DNA of 64,000 nucleotides from Roseibium porphyridii. Its GTDB lineage: Bacteria; Pseudomonadota; Alphaproteobacteria; Rhizobiales; Stappiaceae. The position numbers were made by a program, and so were the translations under genes. Shown one piece after another: positions 18,294 to 27,200 of the stretch. Location of the stretch: positions 4,630,001 to 4,694,000 of the forward strand of contig NZ_CP120863.1 in NCBI RefSeq assembly GCF_026191725.2, read 5' to 3'. Positions within the stretch are counted from its first letter, which is position 1; the number at the start of each line of letters is the position of its first letter. The notes below the pieces were generated by a model. It was not told the DNA's origin, searched no databases, and worked only from the letters and a program-made list of their open reading frames with translations.

Positions 18294-19376
18294 TTAAGGG
18301 ACCGGTCGCATAAAGAGGCCGTTGAGCGTCTCATCAGGGCATTGAGACATGCCCCATTCCATTCGCCCGTTCTCGAACTCGACGATGTAAATGTCGAAGC
18401 CATCAACCCCAACACCGCGAAACTCGATCGATCTCATCGGACCAAGACGCTCAAGCTCTTTGACCACGACCGGTAATTGTTCTTCAACGAGTGCCTTCAA
18501 GACGGGCGTCATCTCGACATAGTCCGGTTTTCCCTCGCGATGTTCACCAATCAGCCGACGCAGTTTCTGTTCACCACCGGCAAAGGGCGTCTTGTTCCGA
18601 ATTCTGTCCTCAAGGTCGGCTTTCGTTGCGGCAAAAACACCTTCGGCGCACTTTTCAGCTTTCATTTCGAAGCCACCCTGGTGCAGGACCAACCCCTCAA
18701 CCTCGCCTTCTTCATCTCTTGAAAACGTGAACTGTGCCGGTGTCACTTTCAGAAAGAACCTGTCTGGCGCTTCCGCAAAGAGGTCAAACTCCGGTTGTCC
18801 AAGCAATTCTCCACGCAGCCCATTGCCGGTTGATGTGATCCTGATCGCAATACCGTCTTCAAAGCGGTATTCGCCGGCACATGCCTGCAGGTTGTCCCGA
18901 TCGGGTTCGATTTCCGTCCGGGGACGCGCCTGGTCATATCGCTTCCAGGCATATTCATCTGCTGCTTCGTTCATTTTAGTCTCCTTTGCCAAGTCAAGGA
19001 GATCACCCATCGACAAACCTTCTCCAGCCAGGCTCTTGGATTGAAGCTGGGCAACGAGACGAAGTCCGCGTTCAGCCTGTTCCTGTCGGGCAGTCAGAAT
19101 TGTTTTTTGAATGTCCAACAGATGGCCGACATCCGTCATTCGCCCTTCCAGGATCTCGGCAATGGCCGACAGACTGAGGCCAAGCTGTTTCAAGCTCAGG
19201 ATTTCGTTCAGCCTGGCTATGTCGCCAGAACTGTAAAGCCTCCAGTTCTTTTGAGATCGAACAGGTGACAGAAGACCATTTGCTTCGTAGACCCGGAGAG
19301 TTCTCACCGAAATTCCGGTTCGTGCGGCGCACTCTGCCGCTGTCAACAATACGTCCTGAGGGCTTGTCTTATCCAT
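18294..19376 (-). CDS. MerR-family regulator with C-terminal beta-barrel-like domain
   Basis: Regulator of 360 residues, about three times a minimal MerR protein. Residues ~10-80 are a MerR winged helix (AARTGISVRTLRVYEANGL, then the RLYSSGDIARLNEILSLK wing), followed by a dimerisation helix to ~125. Residues ~160-260 (CAGEYRFEDG, LGQPEFDLFAEAPDRFF, VEGLVLHQGG) resemble the small beta domain found after serine beta-lactamases (DUF3471-like), and the rest is unassigned. ATG 19376 has AGGAGG upstream. Its promoter shows the 19-bp spacer typical of MerR-activated promoters, suggesting autoregulation. The effector is unknown. Confidence 0.8.
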   Translation of the reverse strand: MDKTSPQDVLLTAAECAARTGISVRTLRVYEANGLLSPVRSQKNWRLYSSGDIARLNEILSLKQLGLSLSAIAEILEGRMTDVGHLLDIQKTILTARQEQAERGLRLVAQLQSKSLAGEGLSMGDLLDLAKETKMNEAADEYAWKRYDQARPRTEIEPDRDNLQACAGEYRFEDGIAIRITSTGNGLRGELLGQPEFDLFAEAPDRFFLKVTPAQFTFSRDEEGEVEGLVLHQGGFEMKAEKCAEGVFAATKADLEDRIRNKTPFAGGEQKLRRLIGEHREGKPDYVEMTPVLKALVEEQLPVVVKELERLGPMRSIEFRGVGVDGFDIYIVEFENGRMEWGMSQCPDETLNGLFMRPVP

Positions 19377-19395
19377 GGGAACCTCCTGAACAGGC

Positions 19396-19426
19396 TCCCT
19401 AAGCTATGACCGTAGGTTCGGCTCAA
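19396..19426 (-). promoter_or_regulatory. MerR-type promoter with 19-bp spacer
   Basis: On the minus strand, TTGAGC (19426-19421) and TAGGGA (19401-19396) are separated by 19 bases, the stretched spacing of MerR-controlled promoters. A CCTA/TAGG dyad flanks the spacer. Transcription would start about 13 bases before the MerR gene's ATG. Confidence 0.45.
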
Positions 19427-19442
19427 GTCATTATTTCAAAAA

Positions 19443-19474
19443 AACAAAAAAAGAAGGCTGCGGAAACCGCAGCC
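19443..19474 (-). terminator. Rho-independent terminator after fixK
   Basis: GGCTGCGG-aaa-CCGCAGCC (19456-19474); on the minus strand it runs into TTCTTTTTTTG. It lies 27 bases past the fixK stop. Confidence 0.88.
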
Positions 19475-19500
19475 CCAGGGAGGAACATGCCGAGTGGGAG

Positions 19501-20214
19501 CTAGTGCATGCCAGTCATCTGACAAAGGCTGCAAACTTTGTTCAGATGGATCTTGTCTGCCTTGTCGACCCTGATGACACCACGGCGTTTCAGGTCGGAC
19601 ACGACACGACTGACTGTCTCGATGGTCAGTCCGAGATAATCTGCGATTTCCTGCCGGGTCATATGAAGATGAAGATCAAATCCGTCTTGTTCTTCATTGT
19701 CAGGTCCAACGCATCCGATACCGCCACGAGCGGGAACAAGGTGCATCAAGAAACTGGCGACACGTTCAACCGCCGACTTACGCCCGAGGAGCACGGCATG
19801 TTCGTGAAGAACACGCATCTGATTTGTCAGGCAGGTGCTGAGGGTGCGTTGCAGTTCGTTGGAGCGCTCGACCTGCTTCAGGTCGATTTCGTTGACTTCG
19901 GCTTCGGTAAGTGTTTCGGCGGTGCAATCATACTCGTCACCACCCGCCAGGCCAAAAATATCACCAGGGCGCAGCACTTCCACGACCTGACGCCGACCGT
20001 CGGGCAGGAGCTTGTAGAGCATCACCGACCCTTTGACGAGTTCATAGAGCCGTTTGCTCGGGTCGCCCTCGTAGTAGACCACCGAATGGGTGTCATACTG
20101 CGCTGCCTTTGCACCAAAGGCCGAGAAGGAGGATGTTTCCGAAGAAAAGACCGGTGCGGCGCTGTGCGCGAAAGATGCACCTTGGCTCGGGTTGCTTGCG
20201 TCGAAATATGCCAT
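19501..20214 (-). CDS. fixK: Crp/Fnr-family regulator FixK-like
   Basis: Transcription activator of 237 residues: a cyclic-nucleotide-binding-like beta roll (~45-130), a long dimer helix and a C-terminal helix-turn-helix TRQEIADYLGLTIETVSRVVSDLKRRGVI whose E-SR pattern reads TTGA half-sites. ATG 20214 is chosen over upstream codons because GGAGGG is 5 bases away. With this start there is no N-terminal cysteine cluster, so FixK rather than oxygen-sensing FnrN is the better name; cysteines near the very C-terminus (CSLC) are unusual and unexplained. Likely targets in the window are ccoN and hemN. It lies downstream of fixLJ and a lone receiver on the same strand, with a candidate FixJ site in its promoter region. 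Confidence 0.9.
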   Translation of the reverse strand: MAYFDASNPSQGASFAHSAAPVFSSETSSFSAFGAKAAQYDTHSVVYYEGDPSKRLYELVKGSVMLYKLLPDGRRQVVEVLRPGDIFGLAGGDEYDCTAETLTEAEVNEIDLKQVERSNELQRTLSTCLTNQMRVLHEHAVLLGRKSAVERVASFLMHLVPARGGIGCVGPDNEEQDGFDLHLHMTRQEIADYLGLTIETVSRVVSDLKRRGVIRVDKADKIHLNKVCSLCQMTGMH

Positions 20215-20397
20215 TTTCCCTCCTTCGAGCAGAAATGCCCGGATCTGATCCGCAAACCAGCAGGTGCTTTCCTGTGAGGGGATCCAATCGTCCGAACCCC
20301 AAACCGCCCCGTTGCTGATGCAAGCGCCCCGTCCGACGCTCGCCGTTTGCATGAGTAAACTTTAGAGACAGAAGTAGAGGGACGAAATTCGGTCGAC

Positions 20398-20417
20398 TGC
20401 GTAAGAGGAACTACATA
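20398..20417 (-). promoter_or_regulatory. Candidate FixJ-binding site upstream of fixK
   Basis: Minus strand reads TATGTAGTTCCTCTTACGCA, close to the ACGTAGTTTCCCTTAC-type element remembered from rhizobial FixJ-dependent promoters. It is about 185 bases upstream of the fixK start. The match is from memory of the family motif, not a computed score. Confidence 0.5.
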
Positions 20418-20465
20418 TGAGATGAAAAGACGCGCGATTTTTTGTCGCTGGATAAGGACTTTTTC

Positions 20466-20807
20466 TTATCCCATTGCGTCCGAAATCATCTCGATCGACA
20501 GCGGTTTGCGCAAAACTTTCAGGTCTGGCAACTCTCGAAGCTGACGCAGAAGATTGGTTCGGGATTTTCCGGAAATGGCTACAATGTTGGGAGGCTGTCC
20601 GGAATCCAACAGGTCGCGGATCACGTCTGCACCGCTTCTGCCCGGAAGTCCAAGGTCAACAAAGACCCAGTCGTCCGTCGCGATGCGCGCCCGGGCGAGA
20701 AATGTCTCGCCGTCCGGATATGTTCTAGGACGATGGTCGAGATCTTCGAGCGCCATGGCAAGCGCATCTGCAACCGCTTCATCATCCTCTACAATATGAA
20801 CAACCAC
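20466..20807 (-). CDS. Receiver-only response regulator between fixJ and fixK
   Basis: Single receiver domain of about 113 residues with no output domain. The acidic pair (VEDDE), phosphoacceptor aspartate in VFVDLGLPG, the AISGKS switch segment and the lysine in LRKPLS are present. GTG 20807 is taken because AGGA lies 9 bases upstream; TTG at 20834 or 20816 is possible. A receiver-only protein beside fixLJ recalls FixT of Caulobacter, which restrains FixL, but this one has no cysteines with which to bind an iron-sulphur cluster. Role as FixL/FixJ modulator is inferred from position only. Confidence 0.8.
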   Translation of the reverse strand: MVVHIVEDDEAVADALAMALEDLDHRPRTYPDGETFLARARIATDDWVFVDLGLPGRSGADVIRDLLDSGQPPNIVAISGKSRTNLLRQLRELPDLKVLRKPLSIEMISDAMG

Positions 20808-20951
20808 GTACTGCAATCCTATAGTCGGGCACAATTACCTGACCTTGCCTTACAGATACTCCAATTTTACCGCTCGGGATGTACGCACAAATACCAGCAT
20901 GCATCACAGCTTTGAGAGCAACCGGCAGATTTATTCGAAGTTACAGCCGCT

Positions 20952-21557
20952 TTACGCAGTTGGATGTCCAAGGACTATGCGCACCAGATCGGCCGCGTTC
21001 CGCGCCCCGAGCTTCTCCATGATGCGCGCTCGGTGCACTTCAACCGTCCGCGGGCTGATGCCCAACGTTCGTCCTGCTTCCTTGTTCGAAGCACCGTCGG
21101 TGATCTCCTTGAGCACCTCAAGTTCACGCCGTGTCAGAAGTTCAGCGCCCTGAAACGTTGGACTTGCAACATCGCCCTGCTGCTTCATACGCGAGATCCC
21201 GTCGCGCACACGTTCCAAGACCGTTTCTGCAGAGAAGGGTTTTTCGATAAAATCAAAAGCCCCGTTCCGAATGGCTTCGACCGCCATCGGAATGTCGCCT
21301 TGACCCGAGATGATGAATATCGGTGCCGGGTAATTTTCAGCATTGAGAGACTTCAAAATCTCAATACCCGACCGGCCTGGCATATGCACATCCAGCATGA
21401 CACATGCCGGAACCGCCTTGCTGGCCGATTCGACAAATGTGTCTCCGTCGGAAAAGGTCTCGACCACATATCCTTCCATATTGAAAAGGACAGACAGCGC
21501 GTCTCGCACCGCAGGGTCATCATCAACGATGTAAATGGCCTCCGCGTCAGCTTTCAT
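20952..21557 (-). CDS. fixJ: Response regulator FixJ
   Basis: Two-domain regulator of 201 residues: an N-terminal receiver (VDDDP, phosphoacceptor in VMLDVHMPGRSG, lysine in IEKPFSAE) and a LuxR-type helix-turn-helix (LTRRELEVLKEITDGASNKEAGRTLGISPRTVEVHRARIMEKL), which is the FixJ/NarL plan. ATG 21557 with GAGGAA upstream is favoured over a start 18 codons earlier that would overlap fixL. It lies 19 bases after fixL. Phospho-FixJ is expected to activate fixK downstream. Confidence 0.93.
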   Translation of the reverse strand: MKADAEAIYIVDDDPAVRDALSVLFNMEGYVVETFSDGDTFVESASKAVPACVMLDVHMPGRSGIEILKSLNAENYPAPIFIISGQGDIPMAVEAIRNGAFDFIEKPFSAETVLERVRDGISRMKQQGDVASPTFQGAELLTRRELEVLKEITDGASNKEAGRTLGISPRTVEVHRARIMEKLGARNAADLVRIVLGHPTA

Positions 21558-21576
21558 GTGGACGTATTCCTCGCTC

Positions 21577-22758
21577 TTAATCTTCTGTCGTGGCAGAACC
21601 GGATGGCTCAACCGTATCTTCGTCTTTCGGTTCGACCGGCAATGTCAAAACGAATGACGCTCCGCCATCCTTGTTATTCTCCAGCCTCAAATCACCGCCG
21701 TGATTTTGCGCGATTGACCGAGAGATTGCCAATCCCAGACCGACACCCTTGTGTTTTGCACCTGAAAAGGCTCGAAACAGATTGCCTGCAAGCTCTTCAG
21801 GAACACCCGGGCCATTGTCAGTAACCCTAAACTCCAAGGTGTCGCCAATCCGGGAAACGGACAGGAAAACTTTTTTCTGCGGCACGTCTACCACTGCTTC
21901 GCGTGCATTGCGAAGAAGATTGATCAAAATCTGTCGGATTTGAACAGGGTCTGCCTGAAGCATCGGCAGTTCTGTGGAAACATTCGTGTGCAAATAAGCG
22001 TATCCGTCAGAACTTCCGAGCTCTGCCATTTCCACACAGGTCTTGATGAATTCCTCAACCTGGATGGTTTGCCGTTCAGGAGCTTTCTTTTCCACCAGCT
22101 GGCGCATGCGTTGGATGATTTCGCTGGCACGTTCGGCTTCGCGGACCGCTTTGCCGATTACATCCACAATAAGCGGATCCAGCGAGTCTTCAGCATTGGC
22201 CTTGCGAGATACGGACTGCAGGTAAAGCAGAACAGCCGTCAAAGGCTGATTGAGCTCATGAGCAATAGCTGCACCCATCTCATCCAGAGCGCTGATCCGG
22301 GTCATGTGCAACAGTTGCGCCTGGGTCTTGGACAAGCGATCTTCCATGGCCTTGCGCGGCCGCAGATCCCGCAAGATACCAATGAACTGGCGCCCAAAAT
22401 GCGTGCCGGCTTCCCCGACTGACAGTTCGATTGGGAAAACCGTGCCGTCCTTGTGTTGCGCCTGCACTTCCCGGCCTATCCCGATGATCTTCTTCTCACC
22501 GGTGGAAATGTAGTTGTGCATATATTGCTTGTGCTGGCTTGCGTAATGATGGGGCATGATGCGGCTGACATCCCGGCCCAGCAGATCCGCAGCCTCGTAG
22601 CCAAACAACTGTTCGCAAGCCTTGTTGAAAGCAAGGATCTGACCGCGCTCGTTAATGACCACGATGCCATCTGCAGCTGTATCGAACACGCTTGCAAGAC
22701 GTGCTTCCGATACGGCTGCATTCTCCTCTTCCCGCTCTATAACGCCGTCCTGCCCCAT
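21577..22758 (-). CDS. fixL: Oxygen-sensing histidine kinase FixL
   Basis: Haem-PAS kinase of 393 residues without membrane helices. In the PAS domain (about 18-135) the segment YASQHKQYMHNYISTG aligns with the haem-binding helix of FixL, giving proximal histidine 76, and GIGREV supplies the conserved arginine near 96 that contacts bound oxygen. The phosphoacceptor is His167 in IAHELNQPL; the HATPase N box (NLLRNAREA) and DNGPGV/GVGLGLAIS follow. ATG 22758 is used although no strong ribosome site is seen. Deoxy-FixL would phosphorylate FixJ. Only one PAS is present and no transmembrane region, unlike the S. meliloti protein. Confidence 0.93.
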   Translation of the reverse strand: MGQDGVIEREEENAAVSEARLASVFDTAADGIVVINERGQILAFNKACEQLFGYEAADLLGRDVSRIMPHHYASQHKQYMHNYISTGEKKIIGIGREVQAQHKDGTVFPIELSVGEAGTHFGRQFIGILRDLRPRKAMEDRLSKTQAQLLHMTRISALDEMGAAIAHELNQPLTAVLLYLQSVSRKANAEDSLDPLIVDVIGKAVREAERASEIIQRMRQLVEKKAPERQTIQVEEFIKTCVEMAELGSSDGYAYLHTNVSTELPMLQADPVQIRQILINLLRNAREAVVDVPQKKVFLSVSRIGDTLEFRVTDNGPGVPEELAGNLFRAFSGAKHKGVGLGLAISRSIAQNHGGDLRLENNKDGGASFVLTLPVEPKDEDTVEPSGSATTED

Positions 22759-22831
22759 ACCGACACTCAAATGGATTCCACGCCATTTAAGGTTTAAGGG
22801 CTTTTACGTATCCGAACAACCCATCCGGCAT

Positions 22832-24052
22832 CTAAATCGCTGTCAGCCAAGAATTAATTCGATCAATGGCCGTTTCCAGATGGTCTGTGCGACGGGCATA
22901 GCACAGGCGAAGATGGTTCTCACCGCCAACGCCAAAAGCGGTGCCCGGCGCGAGACCGACGCCAGTTTGGCGAACGAGGTCAAGGGCAAATTGGCGCGTG
23001 TCCTCAACACCGTCGATGGAGAAGAACAGATAGAACGCACCCTCCGGGGCCTGAATGTTCACCCGGTCAATCTGTCTCAATCCTTCAACAACACAGTACC
23101 GGCCTCTTTCAGCTCTAGCCACCTGCTCCTTCAGGAAGTCATGCCCTTCGCTCAAAGCGGCGACCGCACCCCACTGAGAATAAGACGGCACACCAGAGGT
23201 CGAGTACTGAACAAGGTTTTCGATCACCTGGCCGAGAATTGGCGGTGCCGAGATCCAGCCAATGCGCCATCCGGTCATGGCCCAGTTCTTGGACATGGAG
23301 TTGACGAACAGGATCCTGTCCTCTTCCTCCGCCACATCATAGAACGAGGGAGCCCGGCGCCCGTCTCCATAGTAGAACAAGGCGTAAATCTCGTCGGCAA
23401 TGATCCAAAGATCATGTTTTCTCGCAAGCGCTACAAAGTCCTTGAGAAGCTGACGGTCTGCCACCCACCCGGTGGGATTGCATGGCGAATTCAAAAAGAG
23501 TGCAGATGTCCTTGGCGTGATGGCGGCCTCGATGTCATCCAGGTGAAGCTGCCAGCCGCTATCGGATTGTCGCATGGGGACGCGAACCGCATGTGCGCCG
23601 TGAATTTCCACCGCCGCAGTGATGTTTGGCCAGGTCGGCGAAGGAACGATAACCTCCTGACCTGCGCCCGAAACAGCCTGGACCGCGAGTTGGATGGATT
23701 GCATGCCGGACCCGGTCACGAAAAAACGTTCCGGCGTAAACGGTCGGCCGTAGAGATCTGAATGATAGGTCGCCAGCGCTTCACGCAGTTGCGGGATGCC
23801 GCGCTGGTAGGTGTAGAAGGTTTCGCCACGGTCCAGCGAAGCCTTTGCCGCGTCGCATATGAATGCGGGCGTTGGCAAGTCTCCCTCCCCGGCCCAAAGG
23901 GGAATCAGATCTTCCCTGCCCCAGCCGGCATTGAACACTTCAACAATTCCGCTTTCCGGCGCGTTTCTGGCTTCCGGGCTCAGTTGGTCTATCAGGCTGG
24001 TCACGCTGGCTCCTTGCTTTCCTTGCCGCAAGCTTACTTTCTTTGCCGCCAT
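22832..24052 (-). CDS. Class I/II pyridoxal-phosphate aminotransferase
   Basis: Aminotransferase of fold type I, about 406 residues. PLP lysine is in SMSKNWAMTGWRIGW; NSPCNPTGW and the IADEIYALFYY aspartate/tyrosine segment and the C-terminal RLCYA arginine for the substrate carboxylate are all visible, as in the aspartate/alanine aminotransferase group. ATG 24052 is provisional; GTG 24085 is in frame and neither has a clear ribosome site. It is upstream of fixL on the same strand (73-base gap) but has no evident link to oxygen sensing. Substrate unresolved. Confidence 0.82.
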   Translation of the reverse strand: MAAKKVSLRQGKQGASVTSLIDQLSPEARNAPESGIVEVFNAGWGREDLIPLWAGEGDLPTPAFICDAAKASLDRGETFYTYQRGIPQLREALATYHSDLYGRPFTPERFFVTGSGMQSIQLAVQAVSGAGQEVIVPSPTWPNITAAVEIHGAHAVRVPMRQSDSGWQLHLDDIEAAITPRTSALFLNSPCNPTGWVADRQLLKDFVALARKHDLWIIADEIYALFYYGDGRRAPSFYDVAEEEDRILFVNSMSKNWAMTGWRIGWISAPPILGQVIENLVQYSTSGVPSYSQWGAVAALSEGHDFLKEQVARAERGRYCVVEGLRQIDRVNIQAPEGAFYLFFSIDGVEDTRQFALDLVRQTGVGLAPGTAFGVGGENHLRLCYARRTDHLETAIDRINSWLTAI

Positions 24053-24282
24053 TTGTTTTATGAAAGGATGTGAAGAAGACTTCACGAATGCTGATCAATC
24101 GCGCATTCAAATCGTGTGAAAGGCAAGGAATGCCGATGTTGTTCACAAGGCGAATGGACAGAACCACTTAGCTGTGGTCCGATCACAAAATTGCGAAGCT
24201 GAATGTCACTGCGCAAAGACGACAGGGCAGTAAACACAAGGCGTGAAAGCCAAACCGGACGGGAGGACGGTAAAACCAGACC

Positions 24283-27200
24283 ATGCTGCATGGATGGCTC
24301 GTGATCTTAACCGCAACGGCCTACATCCTGTGTCTGTTCGCGATTGCAAGTTACGGCGACCGGATGACACGGCGTTTTTCGTCGCGTTCGGGTGGCCGAC
24401 CGTTCATCTATGCCTTGTCGCTGTCAGTTTATTGCACCTCCTGGACATTTTTCGGCTCGGTCGGCAATGCCAGCCGAACCGGCATTGAATTCCTGACAAT
24501 CTATATCGGTCCACTGCTTGTCTTCGCACTTGGCTATCCGCTCCTGCAGCGGATCATCCAGATCTCCAAGACAGAGAGCATCACCTCTATTGCCGACTTT
24601 ATCGGAGCCCGATACGGCAAGAGCCAGTCGGTTGCGGCGCTCGCCACGCTGATCGCCGTCATCGGGGTCATTCCCTATATCGCTCTACAGCTCAAAGCCC
24701 TGTCTCTGTCGATCACCACCATGGCCGGATCCCTGATCTCGCCCGGCTTTATTTTTGCGCCGATTTTTGACGATATCACCCTGATGATCGCGCTCGGCAT
24801 GGCAATCTTCAGTTGGGCGTTCGGCACCCGGCACATAGATGCCACCGAGCACCAGGAAGGGCTGATGCTTGCCATTGCGGCTGAAGCGGTGGTCAAGTTG
24901 CTCGCCTTTCTGGCGGTCGGCATCTGGGTGACTTATTTCATGTTCGAAGGTCCGCTCGACCTCGTCCGTGCAATCTCGGAAGCTCCTGAAGTCGCGCAGG
25001 TATTCGACCAGCCGATCAATATCGGCAACTGGCTCGTCATGTCCTGCCTGTCGGCCTTTGCCGTCATTTTGTTGCCACGCCAGTTTCATGTCACCGTGAC
25101 GGAAAACAATTCCGACGAGGAGCTGCGCCGCGCCACCTGGATGTTCCCGCTCTATCTGGTGCTGATCAACCTGTTCGTTATTCCGATTGCCGCGGCTGGC
25201 ATGCTCAGGTTCGGACAGGACATCAACCCGGACACCTATGTTCTGGCGCTTCCGATCGATGCGGGTCAGTACTGGCTGGCCATGTTCGCCTTTATTGGTG
25301 GTCTGTCCGCGGCGACTGCCATGGTAATCGTCGCCACCGTTGCGCTTTCCATCATGATTTCCAACGATATTGTGGTGCCATTGCTGCTGCGTCGTCACAG
25401 CGAAGAAGACATTGTCAACGCAAACGGCCGCGACATGAGCAGGCGGCTCCTGACCATAAGGCGGCTTGCGATCTTCGGCATCTTGCTGCTTGCCTATGCC
25501 TATTACAAAGCGGCAGGCAACACGGCAGCGCTCGTATCCATCGGCCTGTTGTCCTTTGCGGCCATTGCGCAATTCGCACCGGCCTTTGTCGGTGCGCTGT
25601 TCTGGCGCCGGGCAACTTCGCTCGGAGCTATTGCCGGTCTATGCGGCGGCTTCATTGTCTGGGCCTACACGCTCTTGCTGCCGACTTTCGCAAAGTCCGG
25701 CCTCTTTTCCGACGGGTTCCTGGAAACCGGCCCTTTCGGCATTGCATGGTTGCAGCCCCAGGCGCTTCTCGGCATTGAGATCGATCCGTTCATACACGGC
25801 ACACTCTGGAGCCTTTTCGTCAATATCTGCCTGTTTGTCGGTGCGTCGTTCATTCGAAAGCCGCTTCCGGCAGAGACCATACAGGCAAATGTTTTCGTCC
25901 CCGCAAAGCTCGCCCCCTCGCCCAACTTGCGGTACTGGCGTACATCAGTAACTGCGGGCGATCTTCAGGCAACAGTTGCGCGCTATCTTGGAGATGTGAG
26001 AACCGAACGTTCATTCCAGCGGTTCGCCAGCGAACGTGGCAAGGAACTGGACCCAAACATGCTGGCCGATGCCAACCTGCTCAGGTTTTCAGAGCAGCTA
26101 TTGGCGAGCGCGATTGGGGCAGCGTCCTCCCGCCTAGTGCTCACGCTGATGTTGAAGCGGCACGACCCTTCCACGAAGGGTGCAGTCAAGCTTCTCGACG
26201 ACGCCTCCATGGCGATCCAGTACAACAGGGATCTTTTGCAAACGGCGCTCGACCAGGTTCGGCAGGGCATCGGCGTGTTCGACCGGGATCTGAGGTTGAT
26301 CTGTTGGAACCGCCAGTTCCGCGACATGCTTGGTCTTCCTGCGGAATACGGCCAAGTCGGCACAACGCTGGACGCGATCCTGCGTTTCAACGCGGAGCGC
26401 GGTGAACATGGACCCGGCCCGGTTGAGGCAATCGTGGCCGACAGGCTAGAAAAACTCGTGCTCGTCCAAGAGACTTTTCAGGAGCGTCTGGCGTCCAACG
26501 GCACCGTGTTCGAAGTGCGCATCAGCCCCATGCCCGATGGCGGCATCGTGACAACCTATACCGATATCACCGAACGTGTGATGGCCGAGGACGCCCTGGC
26601 ACGTGCCAACGAAACCCTGGAACGCCGCGTGCGCGAACGCACCGAAGAGCTGACCTCGGTCAATGAACGCCTCGTTGAGGCCACGCACGCCGCAGAAGAA
26701 GCCAATATCGGCAAGACGAGATTTCTTGCAGCAGCAGGCCACGACATCCTGCAGCCGCTGAATGCCGCCCGTCTTTATGCCTCGGTCCTCGTGGACAAAC
26801 TCAAGGACGGTGAAGACGGTTCGCTTGTCCGCAATGTCGAAACAGCGCTGGAATCTGTTGAAGATATCATTGGCGCGGTGCTCGATATTTCGCGGTTGGA
26901 TACCGGGGCCTTGAAGCCGGAGCCAACCGTCTTTCGACTGGATGAAATATTGCGCGGACTTGCCCTGGATTTTCAGCCCGTTGCCGAGGAGAAAGGGCTG
27001 GAGCTGAGGATTGTTCCAACCTCGCTCTCGGTTCGGACCGATCGCCGTCTGTTGCGTCGCCTGCTGCAGAACCTCGTTTCAAACGCGCTGAAATATACGC
27101 AAAAAGGCCGGGTGCTTGTTGGCTGCCGCAGGCGCGGCAAGCACATTTTGGTTGAAATTCACGACACCGGCATGGGCATTCCCAAAAGCAAGCAAAAGGC

